Shown: positions 27,353-35,601 of the stretch, piece after piece | How the letters are laid out: every line of letters starts with the position of its first letter | Position numbering within the stretch: position 1 is the first letter of the stretch | Source: Stenotrophomonas tumulicola | GTDB taxonomy: Bacteria > Pseudomonadota > Gammaproteobacteria > Xanthomonadales > Xanthomonadaceae | Reading direction: 5' to 3' | DNA: 64,000 nt | Assembly (NCBI RefSeq): GCF_014117215.1 | Contig: NZ_JACGXS010000002.1 | Span: 124,001 to 188,000, forward strand | The notes under the pieces: model-generated | Told to the model about the DNA's origin: nothing | Seen by the model: the letters and a program-made list of their open reading frames with translations, nothing else | Databases searched by the model: none | Program-made: the position numbers and the translations under genes

Positions 27353-28705
27353 TCATATGCATTCAAGCTGCCGGGCTGCGCTGCCGAGACCACCGAAGAT
27401 TGTTTCGGCTAGGTGCGCCGGGAAAGCCGGCGGCAATTGTCCGCGAACCTCGCCGATCACGGTCGGCGTGCGTTCAATGAGAGCATCGATCAGGTCATCC
27501 AACGATTCGCCAGCGCTGCCAACCACGCCATGGCGTTTGCCCAGTTCGATCCAATGCCGGCGGTGGATGTCCTTCATCTTCCAATGCGCGTTCTTGCTGC
27601 GGATGGCCATGGCCAGTTTGATTTTGTGTTCGGAGATCCGGCTCGGGCCTTCGCCGATCACCGGCCAGGCCGACATCACATCGTATAGCGGCGTGAGCTC
27701 GTAGCTGCCACCAGGGCGAATGAACAGGCTGAAGTTCTTGGCGTGTCCATCGGGTGCGCGCAGCATCCAGAACAGTAGTTGCGCGAGGAAGAAATCTCGC
27801 CGGTCTCGCTCCGGGTGTAGCGAGGTGGCCAGTACTCCCATGATGCGATCAATGCCGGGCCCGCCATCGGCTTCGTACTTCAGAAGCGGTGGGGTACCTG
27901 TGGCCTGGCAGAAATCCTCCTGCGGCAATCGCGCAAGCCATGGGCCGGGCAGCCAGGCGCGATCGAAGCGCTTCACCGACAGCGCCTTCATGTCCTCGAA
28001 CTGCACCGGTTGGCACTCGGCGACCGGCAAGCCATAGGCGCGCAGGATGCGCGAGCACAGCCATTCGTTCTCGATGGAGTGGCTCAGGTCGAGCCTCATG
28101 TTGCCGACCAAGCCCATCGGCAGCTTGAGGATGTGGCTGGTCGGCGTGGCGCCATGCGGACGATGCCACTGGCCATCGAAGTACAGCAGAGCAGTCTTTT
28201 CCTGCGCTCCGGCAATGGAGATCCGCAGATCGCCATCGGCTGCTTCCTCGATCGCGCCTAAGGGCGGCGACACCGTCCCGCGCAACAGCGCTGCCACGTC
28301 TGCCGCGCTCATCGGCGTGGCGTCCACCGTGGTCACCCCTGAGGGGCTGACGCCATCCGGGAGGACCTGCACAGCGCCTACACAGTCGCGGCCCACCTGG
28401 GACAGCAGATCGAAGGCGCGGATGGAGCGGGCCCGATAGCGGCGGGCGACGCGCTCCAGGATGTCCCGGCTGTCGGGCAACAGGTTCTCGAAATAGGCGG
28501 TGACCTCCGGTCCACGGAGATGGGGCGTGCCGGGTGCGAATGGCAGGGAGAGCGACAGTGGCCGCCCCTGCGGCGAGGCCTTCCAACTCGAGTCGTACTC
28601 GAGCACGTCTTCGCCGTCGGATGCGATATGCCAAGTACCGACAAACTCGCCGTTCATCCACAGCCCGAGATGGGAAGGGCGCGAGGTTGGTCGTGTCGTT
28701 ACCAT
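27353..28705 (-). CDS. hipA: HipA-family serine/threonine protein kinase toxin
   Basis: Type II toxin of 450 residues. In E. coli, HipA phosphorylates glutamyl-tRNA synthetase, causing amino acid starvation signalling and persistence. The N-1 domain lies at 10-110 (LGLWMNGEFVGTWH, RGPEVTAYFENLLPDS). RISIAGAQEKTALL (161-174) contains the phosphate loop and Ser163, which corresponds to the autophosphorylated Ser150 region of E. coli. The catalytic loop is APDGHAKNFSLF (317-328, Asp319, Asn324), and Asp342 in PLYDVMSAW binds metal. It overlaps the upstream antitoxin gene by seven bases. The sequence looks intact. It lies in a small island next to a tRNA and an integrase remnant. Confidence 0.93.
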   Translation of the reverse strand: MVTTRPTSRPSHLGLWMNGEFVGTWHIASDGEDVLEYDSSWKASPQGRPLSLSLPFAPGTPHLRGPEVTAYFENLLPDSRDILERVARRYRARSIRAFDLLSQVGRDCVGAVQVLPDGVSPSGVTTVDATPMSAADVAALLRGTVSPPLGAIEEAADGDLRISIAGAQEKTALLYFDGQWHRPHGATPTSHILKLPMGLVGNMRLDLSHSIENEWLCSRILRAYGLPVAECQPVQFEDMKALSVKRFDRAWLPGPWLARLPQEDFCQATGTPPLLKYEADGGPGIDRIMGVLATSLHPERDRRDFFLAQLLFWMLRAPDGHAKNFSLFIRPGGSYELTPLYDVMSAWPVIGEGPSRISEHKIKLAMAIRSKNAHWKMKDIHRRHWIELGKRHGVVGSAGESLDDLIDALIERTPTVIGEVRGQLPPAFPAHLAETIFGGLGSAARQLECI

Positions 28706-28962
28706 GCGGGAGCCCCACGAGCGGGATCACGCACCTGCTTGGCGGATTTCTTCTGCAGCACCATCTCTACACCGAGCAGGCTCAGCAGCTGTAACAGCCG
28801 CTCGGCGCTGACCTTTTGCGCGTTGCGCTCCAGGGCCGACAGCGTTTGCTGGGTGATGCCCAGTCGCAAGGCGGCTTCGACCTGCGTCAAGCCGGCTTCC
28901 TTGCGGAAGGCCTTGAGCAGGGCGGGCAGCTGCTCGGCGGCGTGGACGGTGTACTGGTTCAT
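28699..28962 (-). CDS. hipB: HipB-family HTH antitoxin
   Basis: An 87-residue XRE-type helix-turn-helix protein. The HTH lies at about 12-65: LPALLKAFRKEAGLTQVEAA, LGITQQTLSALERN, SAERLLQLLSLLGVEMVL. It is the cognate antitoxin and autorepressor of the downstream hipA, with a 7-base gene overlap typical of hipBA operons. The C-terminal tail (KSAKQVRDPARGAPAW) is flexible and resembles the degradable tail of HipB. Palindromic sites begin three bases upstream of the start codon, so repression likely blocks both transcription and translation initiation. Confidence 0.92.
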   Translation of the reverse strand: MNQYTVHAAEQLPALLKAFRKEAGLTQVEAALRLGITQQTLSALERNAQKVSAERLLQLLSLLGVEMVLQKKSAKQVRDPARGAPAW

Positions 28963-28964
28963 GG

Positions 28965-28998
28965 ATACAGGTTTTGGGCTGTATTATGGGATTACAGC
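28965..28998 (-). promoter_or_regulatory. hipBA operator palindromes
   Basis: ATACAG-N8-CTGTAT (28965-28984) sits directly upstream of hipB, and the overlapping GCTGTA-N9-TACAGC runs 28978-28998. Another CTGTAT half-site is at 29033-29038. The N8 spacing equals that of the E. coli HipB operator (TATCC-N8-GGATA), although the half-sites differ. Confidence 0.65.
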
Positions 28999-29039
28999 TT
29001 ATATACTGTTTTATGGAAATACGCAACACAGGCTGTATC

Positions 29040-29432
29040 TAACAAGGCGATCAAGCCGTGAAGCAGGGAGCGGGTCCACGAGCTGTACAAGGCCGTCCGT
29101 CCTTGCCGCGCCAGCCTCGCTTTCTGCAGCGCCGTGTGCTGGCTGTTGTAGAGGCGCAGCAGCACTTCGAGCACCCGCAACGGGGGCGCTCGCCCGATCG
29201 GCTGTGTATGCCGAGTTGCCGAGCTTAAGCAGGGCGAGGAATGCGAACAGGACCGTGGCGAAATTGAGAGCCAGCTTCAGTTTGTCGTCGCCTTCCGCAA
29301 CGGCATAGGTCAGCCGGAGGAAGATCAGGGCGGAGCCCCCCGCAACCGATGGGATATCGGATTTCGCGCACTTCGTTATCTTTTTCAGCCCTTGAAGCCC
29401 CTACAGTGGTCTCGTCCACAACCGGAGGGATC
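29040..29432. other. Non-coding or decayed stretch downstream of the island
   Basis: No gene can be supported in these ~390 bases. A minus-strand frame around 29195-29350 reads like part of a membrane protein (LNFATVLFAFLALLKLG) but has no start codon or ribosome-binding site, so it may be the remains of a lost gene. Confidence 0.4.
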
Positions 29433-29768
29433 ATGGAAATCAAGCCGGGCAAGAACATCGCCATCAAGGTGCCACTCCACAAGTGGGCCAGTACGGTGGC
29501 CTTCTACCGCGACAGGGTCGGGCTGAAGGTCAAGAAGGAACTGACGAACAGCGTCGGATTTGTCTTCGGTGACATGACCTTATGGATTGATCGCGTGGAG
29601 AGGCAAAGCCAGGTTGACGTATGGCTGGAGCTGTTCACCGAAGATCCAGATCGTGCGCTCGAACAGCTGGGAAGCCCGCGAAGGGACGAGCTGGAGCCAT
29701 TGGACGAGGTGAACGGGCTTTGGACGTCGGACCCGGCTGGCGTGGTGCTCCTGGTCAGGAACGAGTGA
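29433..29768 (+). CDS. VOC (glyoxalase/bleomycin resistance-like) family protein
   Basis: A 111-residue protein with one vicinal-oxygen-chelate half: KVPLHKWASTVAFYRDRVGL near 13-32, an FGDMTLWIDR strand, and the closing NGLWTSDPAGVVLLVRNE. The family covers metal-dependent glyoxalases, dioxygenases and antibiotic-binding proteins; the substrate here is unknown. The ATG at 29433 follows GGAGGGATC, a good ribosome-binding site. It is a single gene, convergent with dgoK, with 44 bases between the stops. Confidence 0.85.
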   Translation: MEIKPGKNIAIKVPLHKWASTVAFYRDRVGLKVKKELTNSVGFVFGDMTLWIDRVERQSQVDVWLELFTEDPDRALEQLGSPRRDELEPLDEVNGLWTSDPAGVVLLVRNE

Positions 29769-29812
29769 CTTTGCCACGACCAGGACATGCAGGCACGCAG
29801 CACGGCACCGGA

Positions 29813-30832
29813 TCATCGAGCCTCCGCCACGATATCGGCCGCACGGACCAAGGCACCGACATACGCTGCGGTCACCTCCTGGGGTTCCACCGTCCTGGGT
29901 TCCGCACCGGCAGCTGACAGCGCGAAGTGCCAGGCATCGCAGATCGGGCGGGCACCAAGCAGCAGGACCTGCCGTCCTTTCAGCTGATCTTCCCAGGCCT
30001 GCAGGGTGGCAGCCATGACCACGCCGAGCAGGAACATCAAACGACCACGGCTGTCGCTGCCAGGCACCCGCTCCAGCAGCCGGGTCATGAAGGCAGCGCG
30101 CGGCAGCCCATGGACCTCACTGGCGCGCAGGCCACGCTGCAGCATGTCCATGTCGCCGGTTCCGAATGCTGCTGGCAGTTCGTTGTCCACGCTGGCGCTC
30201 AGGACGGTCTGGGTGCGCAGTACGTGCAGCAGCTCACCGCCCATGGTGGTCGAACAGGTGGTGATCCGGCGGTCCAGGATCTCGACCAGTTTCCAGTGCG
30301 ATCCCAGGCTCAAGGCGATGCCGGTGTCCTTCAGCATGCCGCCTTCAAGCAGGCCCAGGCAGACGGCCTCCTCGCCCCGCATCACGTCGAAATCCGCAAT
30401 GCCGTCCACCGTCGGGACGGTGGGGCCGCAGCGTATGCCCGGCAACAGCAGCATCGGCAGCGAGGACACATGCGCCAGCGAGAATACGCGCGCACCCATC
30501 GCCAACGCGTGCAGGTCCGCAGGGGCAGGAAGGTGGGGAACCTCTGCAAGACCGAGCGGCGAGGTGATCATGCCGGCAGCGACGACGTCCTGTGCGCGCC
30601 ATCCGGGCACACATTCCTGAGCGGCGGCGGACGCCTGGCCAAGCAGGTCGGCGACGGTACGATGCAGCGCCTCAGGGGAGCCATCACGCGCGGTGTCGCG
30701 GGCGCCGACGGTAGCACGCATCTCCGCCAGCACCCGGGTGCCGCGCACTGACCAGACGCGCGTGGTGGTGGTGCCGCCGTCGATCAACAGACGGTCTGCT
30801 GTCGGTACGGGTGCCTGCGTATCGACGCTCAT
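29813..30832 (-). CDS. dgoK: 2-dehydro-3-deoxygalactonokinase
   Basis: Phosphorylates 2-keto-3-deoxy-galactonate (KDGal) at C6, a cytoplasmic step of the DeLey-Doudoroff type pathway. The protein has 339 residues. The ASKHA-type phosphate-1 motif is LLIDGGTTTTRVW near 15-27. Other family segments are DVVAAGMITSPLGLAEVPHL near 82-101, VMRGEEAVCLGL near 149-160, and IALSLGSHWKL near 171-181. It is third in a three-gene minus-strand operon, overlapping the aldolase gene by four bases (ATGA). The reaction order aldolase-kinase matches dgo operons in other proteobacteria. Confidence 0.92.
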   Translation of the reverse strand: MSVDTQAPVPTADRLLIDGGTTTTRVWSVRGTRVLAEMRATVGARDTARDGSPEALHRTVADLLGQASAAAQECVPGWRAQDVVAAGMITSPLGLAEVPHLPAPADLHALAMGARVFSLAHVSSLPMLLLPGIRCGPTVPTVDGIADFDVMRGEEAVCLGLLEGGMLKDTGIALSLGSHWKLVEILDRRITTCSTTMGGELLHVLRTQTVLSASVDNELPAAFGTGDMDMLQRGLRASEVHGLPRAAFMTRLLERVPGSDSRGRLMFLLGVVMAATLQAWEDQLKGRQVLLLGARPICDAWHFALSAAGAEPRTVEPQEVTAAYVGALVRAADIVAEAR

Positions 30833-31467
30833 GCCATTGCCTCCACGAAAGCGCTGGCGCGCTTACCGATATCGATAGCGTCCACCTTGTCGGCGCCACT
30901 CCGTCCGACAAGATCGGAGCCTACGCCTACCGCCCACGCACCTGCGGCGCGATACTCTGCCGCGAGCGCCGGAGTGACGCCCCCGGTTGGCACCAGGCGC
31001 AGAGTGGGCAAGGGTCCTCGCAGCGCGCGTACGAACGCCGGGCCCAGTACCTCGGCGGGAAACAGCTTCACCGCCTGTGCCCCGGCCTCCACCGCTTCGA
31101 CGATCTCCGAGGGCGTCTGGCAGCCAGGCAGGGCCACCAGTCCGGTAGCGACCGCCGTCTGGATGACGGCGCGGTTCCGATTCGGTGACACGATGAAAGT
31201 GGCACCTGCCTCTGCGGCGGCGATCACCTGCTCGATGGTCAGCACCGTGCCCGCGCCGACCGCCATGCGGCCGCGCATCCTTTCGGCCAGTCGCGCGATC
31301 CGTGCCAGGGAGTCGGGTGAATCGATGGTCAGTTCCAGGGAGGTTACCCCGCGCGACGCCAGTGCGTCGGCAATCACATCGTCGGCACCTCGGAAATCAC
31401 CGCGCAGGATGGCGACAACATGGCCGGTGCCAATCAGCTCCAGGGTTGCTTGTGGATCGGTGTTCAT
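30829..31467 (-). CDS. dgoA: 2-dehydro-3-deoxy-6-phosphogalactonate aldolase
   Basis: Class I aldolase splitting KDPGal into pyruvate and glyceraldehyde 3-phosphate. It has 212 residues, the family size. The Schiff-base lysine is Lys134 in AVKLFPAE; Glu45 in SLELTI and Arg22 in AILRGD correspond to catalytic and substrate-binding residues. The phosphate-binding end is LVPTGGVTP. Assignment to KDPGal rather than KDPG rests on the adjacent dgoK. It overlaps its neighbours on both sides by four bases. Confidence 0.92.
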   Translation of the reverse strand: MNTDPQATLELIGTGHVVAILRGDFRGADDVIADALASRGVTSLELTIDSPDSLARIARLAERMRGRMAVGAGTVLTIEQVIAAAEAGATFIVSPNRNRAVIQTAVATGLVALPGCQTPSEIVEAVEAGAQAVKLFPAEVLGPAFVRALRGPLPTLRLVPTGGVTPALAAEYRAAGAWAVGVGSDLVGRSGADKVDAIDIGKRASAFVEAMA

Positions 31468-32642
31468 GCCTGTCCCCCAAAGGAGGCCGGTGCATCCGAT
31501 GGGCTGGGGCCATGATGGCCTTCGATGGCGCCCCCTGGACCCACATGGGTCACTGTGGCGTGTCCACCGAAGACGGTGGCTTCCAGCTCGGTGTACCGGC
31601 TTTCACCACCGCCGAGAGTGATGGCGGTGCCGCGACGAACCGATTCGGACAATGATGGCAGATCGGACGCCGGCTCCAGCGCCAGCAGGTGCGGCATGCC
31701 GTACCAAGGGTAGTCCTGGCCGCCGCCCCATACCTGCCACAGGCCCGCCATGGGAAAGGTCCCCACGTCCCAGCGCAGTGCGAATCCGACCTCGTGGTGT
31801 GGATTGACGATTGCGAACCACCCTTCGCTGAGATCATCCAGGCGCACGAATTCGTGGCTGTCGGTGCCGACCTCGGGGACCACGGACAGGTCGATCTGGC
31901 CCTCCGCATCGGCGGCCGCCAAGCGGGGCCATGCACCGCGTGCGGACGCACTGACGCGCGATCCGGCGGGCACGGTGTCGCCGGTCGAGGCAGACGTGCC
32001 GGGTGGCAGGAAGATTCGCGTTCCGGGCTCGACCAACGGTGCGCCGAAGGTGGGATGGTGTCCCCACAGGAACTCCACCGGCTGTCTCGATTCATTGGTC
32101 ACCCGCTCTTCGAGACGGACGGTGCCCGTCTTGCCTTCCAGAAACATTGCCCGTTCCAGGTACAGCGGAATACGCCCGAGGCGGACACTGAAGAGCACTC
32201 CGACGCCATCGGGATCGTCACGGACGATGCGATAGTCCCAGGGCAGCAGGGTCGCTTCACCGTGATGGCCAAACGCGGCACCCCGATGCGTACAGGGTTG
32301 CGGGCCGTTTGGCAGCATCTCGTACCAGCCGCCAGGGAAGTATTCGCGGAAGTGGCCACCCTCGAGCGGGCTGCTGAAACGTAGATGCCGGTCATCGCGC
32401 AGGCCATGGCGGGAATGCCACAGGCATTCAATGTCGAGCGGCTTGTACAGGAACTCGATGATGTCTGCGCCCTTGTCCGCAGCAATCACGACCCGCAGCG
32501 CTGCGTTTTCCAGCGACACGCAGCGATGCCCGCGATAGATGAATTCCCGTAGCCGGCAACCCGAATTGCGTTCCTGTTCGTAGACAAGGCGCGTCATGGA
32601 AGCACCCACCGGTGGCGGTAGGCGAGTGGAATCGTGGTTCAC
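31464..32642 (-). CDS. DUF4432 family protein (aldose-1-epimerase-like fold)
   Basis: A 392-residue protein similar in pattern to DUF4432, a galactose-mutarotase-like beta-sandwich family. Visible features include VIAADKGADIIEFLYKPLD near 52-70, a FSPLEGG-like segment, and the histidine-containing EFLWGHHPTFGAP near 191-203. It may act on the sugar or sugar acid entering the dgo pathway, but no reaction is established here. It heads a coupled operon with dgoA and dgoK. The ATG at 32642 was used; the second methionine (MTRLVYEQ, 32597) is a possible shorter start. The promoter region is shared with the divergent gntR gene and contains the 27-base element. Confidence 0.75.
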   Translation of the reverse strand: MNHDSTRLPPPVGASMTRLVYEQERNSGCRLREFIYRGHRCVSLENAALRVVIAADKGADIIEFLYKPLDIECLWHSRHGLRDDRHLRFSSPLEGGHFREYFPGGWYEMLPNGPQPCTHRGAAFGHHGEATLLPWDYRIVRDDPDGVGVLFSVRLGRIPLYLERAMFLEGKTGTVRLEERVTNESRQPVEFLWGHHPTFGAPLVEPGTRIFLPPGTSASTGDTVPAGSRVSASARGAWPRLAAADAEGQIDLSVVPEVGTDSHEFVRLDDLSEGWFAIVNPHHEVGFALRWDVGTFPMAGLWQVWGGGQDYPWYGMPHLLALEPASDLPSLSESVRRGTAITLGGGESRYTELEATVFGGHATVTHVGPGGAIEGHHGPSPSDAPASFGGQA

Positions 32643-32687
32643 GTGGGTTCCCGATAAGCAGACGCTCTCAACTTAGCCATGCGTGTC

Positions 32688-32731
32688 GATTTTGTAAAGT
32701 ATAAAATTTCAGATTAATCATTTTACAAATC
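32688..32731. promoter_or_regulatory. Operator region between the DUF4432-dgoAK and gntR operons
   Basis: An AT-rich near-palindrome GATTTTGTAAA ... TTTTACAAATC (32688-32731) brackets the core AAATTTCAGATT (32704-32715). The 27 bases 32700-32726 recur, inverted, at 48170-48196 in the other divergent promoter of the island with 21/27 identity. The GntR protein encoded next door is the obvious candidate ligand. Confidence 0.7.
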
Positions 32732-32751
32732 AAACATCATCTGTCAGGCTC

Positions 32752-33447
32752 ATGGTCATGGACACTCTGCCTAGACTTACCCGCGCCCGTGCCAGCGATT
32801 CGGTGGCCGACATGCTTCGCGCCAGCATCCTTGGTTCTACGTTCCGCCCCGGGCAACGCCTGGACGTCAAATCCCTCGCTGACCAGCTCGGCGTGAGTCC
32901 GACACCGGTCAAGGACGCCATCAATCGCCTTGCTGCCGAGGGATTGATCGATATCCGCCCACGCAGCGGCACTTTCGTCACCGACATCACGCCGAAGATG
33001 GTCGAGGAGATCTTCGAGATCCGCCGGGCGCTGGAATGCCTGGCGGCCGAACTGACGATGGCGCGGATGACGCCGGCGCTGCTGCGCACCTTCACCTCGC
33101 TGACGCGGCAGTTGGAAACGCCGGTGACCAATGAACAGGAGCGCATGGACCATGAACGGGCCAATGTCGCACTGCACATGCAATTCATTGAATCGTCCGG
33201 CAACCAGCAGTTGCTGGAGATGTATCGCAGCCTCAACGCCCACCTGACGATCGCGCGGATTCATTCCAGGCAGCGCCCCGACGCGAAGCGGCTGGAAGCT
33301 GAACTGCATGAGCACGGCGCCCTGCTCGAGGCCATGCAGGCCGGCGACGCCAAGCGCCTGGTGCAGGTACTGGGGGATCACATCAGCCGCGCCGGCAAGG
33401 ATCTGGTCGAGGACGTGACCTTGGCGCAATCGGTGGATCCAGCCTGA
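32752..33447 (+). CDS. GntR family regulator, FCD (FadR-type) subgroup
   Basis: A 231-residue transcription factor. The N-terminal winged helix covers about 13-78 (SVADMLRASILGSTFRPGQR, LADQLGVSPTPVKDAINRL, GLIDIRPRSGTFVTDI). The FCD ligand-binding domain follows (EIFEIRRALECLAAELTMAR, ANVALHMQFIESSGNQQLLEMY, HEHGALLEAMQAGDAKRL), with the Asp/His residues that usually bind metal. FCD regulators of this size typically sense sugar acids such as galactonate or uronates and are released by them. It is the first gene of the plus-strand catabolic operon; the dehydratase starts one base after its stop. ATGs at 32752 and 32758 are both possible starts. Confidence 0.9.
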   Translation: MVMDTLPRLTRARASDSVADMLRASILGSTFRPGQRLDVKSLADQLGVSPTPVKDAINRLAAEGLIDIRPRSGTFVTDITPKMVEEIFEIRRALECLAAELTMARMTPALLRTFTSLTRQLETPVTNEQERMDHERANVALHMQFIESSGNQQLLEMYRSLNAHLTIARIHSRQRPDAKRLEAELHEHGALLEAMQAGDAKRLVQVLGDHISRAGKDLVEDVTLAQSVDPA

Positions 33448-33448
33448 G

Positions 33449-34630
33449 ATGAGCCAGCGGATTACACGTGTGACCGCATGGGCGGTCAGGATCCCCCGCG
33501 ACGTCAAGGAATCGCTGGGAACCGCGGGTACGCCGGCGGCGCTGGGCGACGATGCGGGCGAGCGCTACCGCTGGGCCACGCATTACCGCACCCTGTACGC
33601 TGCCGATCATCTGGAAACCGTGCTGATCAGCGTCCATACCGACGGCGGACTGGTCGGTTGGGGCGAGGCACAGGCACCGGTGGCTCCGGAAGTGACCTGC
33701 GAGATCATCCGCACGCTGTTTGCACCGCTGTTGCTGGGTGAGGACGCGTTGGCGCCGGAAGCGATCTGGGATCGCCTCTACGCTGCCATGCGGGTGCGTG
33801 GGCATACCGGCAGTTTCCTGGTGGACGCGATGGCTGGAATCGATCTGGCCATATGGGATCTGTGCGGCAAGGCATTCGCGCAACCGGTCCATCGCCTGCT
33901 CGGTGGGCCATGCCGCACGACGCTGCCGTGTTACGTCTCTGGCCTGGCCGGAGCCAGCGTTGGAGATCGGGTGGAGGAGGCGCGCCGCCTTGTCGCGCAA
34001 GGTGTCGATGCCTTCAAGGTGTTCATGGCCGAGGAACCGGCTGCCTGTCTTGCCGAACTGGATGCCTTGCGGCAGGCCTTCGGCCCCGACATAGAACTGT
34101 ATGTCGATGCGCTCTGGCGACTGGATCAATCCAGCGCAGCCCGTTTTGCCGCCGCACTGGAGGCGCGCGACGTGGGTTGGCTGGAAGCGCCACTGATGCC
34201 CGAGGATGTCGCCGGCCATGCCGCGCTTGCACGGCGCACCCGCGTGCCACTGGCCGTCGGCGAGAGCTATCGCACGTGCTATGAGGTGTTGCCCTTCCTT
34301 GAACAACGCGCCGTTGCAGTGCTCCAACCTGACCTTGGCCGCTCCGGCTTGACCGAGAGCCGCAAGTTGGCGGGCCTGGCACAGGCATTCCATGTTCCGA
34401 TTGCGCCGCACGTCAGCATTGGCCTGGGCCCGCAGTTGGCTGCAGCCCTGCACCTGGCGGCAGCGACGCCCAACTTCCTGCGCCTGGAATGCAATCCCCG
34501 GGTGCAGGACATCGCCAATCGCTTTCTCCGTGAACCACTGCCGACCGGCGCGACCGCGCTCGCACCGCCGCAGGCACCCGGACTGGGCATCGAGATCGAC
34601 GAGAGCTTGATCGCCCCTTTCATTCTTTGA
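33449..34630 (+). CDS. Enolase-superfamily sugar-acid dehydratase (mandelate racemase subgroup)
   Basis: A 393-residue (beta/alpha)7-beta barrel enzyme. Metal ligands are Asp220 (LYVDALW), Glu246 (WLEAPL) and Glu272 (VGESY). Lys190 in AFKVFMA and the His321/Asp295 pair (QPDLGRSG, IAPHVSIG) fit the acid/base groups of the MR subgroup. Such enzymes dehydrate hexonates and 6-deoxyhexonates to 2-keto-3-deoxy acids. Near dgoK and dgoA the simplest role is making KDGal from galactonate; rhamnonate or fuconate are alternatives, given the rhamnosidase-type gene nearby. The start ATG at 33449 follows gntR by one base. Specificity cannot be read from the sequence. Confidence 0.85.
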   Translation: MSQRITRVTAWAVRIPRDVKESLGTAGTPAALGDDAGERYRWATHYRTLYAADHLETVLISVHTDGGLVGWGEAQAPVAPEVTCEIIRTLFAPLLLGEDALAPEAIWDRLYAAMRVRGHTGSFLVDAMAGIDLAIWDLCGKAFAQPVHRLLGGPCRTTLPCYVSGLAGASVGDRVEEARRLVAQGVDAFKVFMAEEPAACLAELDALRQAFGPDIELYVDALWRLDQSSAARFAAALEARDVGWLEAPLMPEDVAGHAALARRTRVPLAVGESYRTCYEVLPFLEQRAVAVLQPDLGRSGLTESRKLAGLAQAFHVPIAPHVSIGLGPQLAAALHLAAATPNFLRLECNPRVQDIANRFLREPLPTGATALAPPQAPGLGIEIDESLIAPFIL

Positions 34631-34646
34631 CGCAAGGAACGTTGAC

Positions 34647-35567
34647 ATGCCGCAATCACCCTCCGTGCCCTTCAAGGGCGTCTTCCCGATTGTCAACACG
34701 ACATTCCGCGACGACGGCAGCATCGACCTGGACAGCCAGCGCCGCCTGGTGCGTTTCCTGCTCGATGCAGGCGCGCACGGCCTGGGGCTGTTTGGCAATG
34801 CCAGCGAAGGCTATGCGCTGTCCGGCGAGGAGCGGCAGGAAATCCTGCGCATGGTCGTGCGCGAAGTGGACGGTCAGGTCCCGGTCATCGCCAGCAGCGG
34901 ACACACCGGTACGGATCTGGCGGTGGCGCTCAGCCGCGAGGCCGAAGCGGCTGGTGCCGACGGGCTCATGATCCTGCCGCCGTATTTCCTCAAGCCCGAT
35001 GCCGACGGTGTTTTTCACTACTTCCAGGAAATCGATCGCGCCGTGCGCATCCCGATCATGGTGCAGGACGCGCCGCTGATGAGTGGCGTGGCCATCGGCG
35101 CACCACTGATCGCGCGCATGGGCCGGGAGCTGGAGCAGGTGCGTTATGTCAAGGTCGAGGCGCCACCTACCGCGCCGAAGATCAGCGCGATCCTTGACGG
35201 TAATCCATCGGCACCGCTGCTGTTCGGGGGATTGAATGGCCAGTTCCTGCTCGAGGAGCTTGATCGCGGTGCCATCGGCACGATGCCCGGCAGCGATCTG
35301 ACCGCCGCATTCGTCAAGATCTGGAACCTGTGGACGGCCGGCGAGCGCCGCGCGGCACGCGAGGAATTCGCGCGCTACCTGCCACTGATCCGCTACGAAC
35401 TGCAGCCGGGGCTTGGCGTGGCCGTGATGAAACAGAACCTGCTCGCCGCCGGCGTCATCGCCAGCGCCCGGGTGAGGCACCCCACGCGCAGTCTCGATGC
35501 GCGCGGACTCGACGAAGTGGCGGAACTGCGCTCGGAACTGCCACAGCACGAACTCGGATGGGCATAG
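34647..35567 (+). CDS. Dihydrodipicolinate synthase (DapA)-family lyase
   Basis: A 306-residue class I aldolase-fold protein. The Schiff-base lysine is Lys169 in VRYVKVEAPP. The pocket segment normally GTTGE is GNASEGYALSG here, and the catalytic tyrosine of the DapA Y-N-V-P motif is replaced: the segment reads IMVQDAPLMSG, with Gln140 in that position. This argues against lysine biosynthesis and for a distinct 2-keto acid lyase or dehydratase acting on a sugar-acid intermediate. It lies 16 bases after the dehydratase gene and 34 bases before the lipoprotein gene, in one operon. Start ATG at 34647 follows AAGGAACG. Confidence 0.85.
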   Translation: MPQSPSVPFKGVFPIVNTTFRDDGSIDLDSQRRLVRFLLDAGAHGLGLFGNASEGYALSGEERQEILRMVVREVDGQVPVIASSGHTGTDLAVALSREAEAAGADGLMILPPYFLKPDADGVFHYFQEIDRAVRIPIMVQDAPLMSGVAIGAPLIARMGRELEQVRYVKVEAPPTAPKISAILDGNPSAPLLFGGLNGQFLLEELDRGAIGTMPGSDLTAAFVKIWNLWTAGERRAAREEFARYLPLIRYELQPGLGVAVMKQNLLAAGVIASARVRHPTRSLDARGLDEVAELRSELPQHELGWA

Positions 35568-35601
35568 GCATCCGCACGACGTAACCATAGCGGGAGGGAA
35601 C

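Noticed and set aside
27124-27393. 89-codon minus-strand frame with a Thr/Val/Asp-rich end
   Set aside because: No ribosome-binding site, no family resemblance, and partial overlap with the 3' end of hipA; possibly debris of the decayed island.
29195-29350. Membrane-like reading on the minus strand
   Set aside because: No start codon or ribosome-binding site, and an upstream stop; noted only as possible gene debris.
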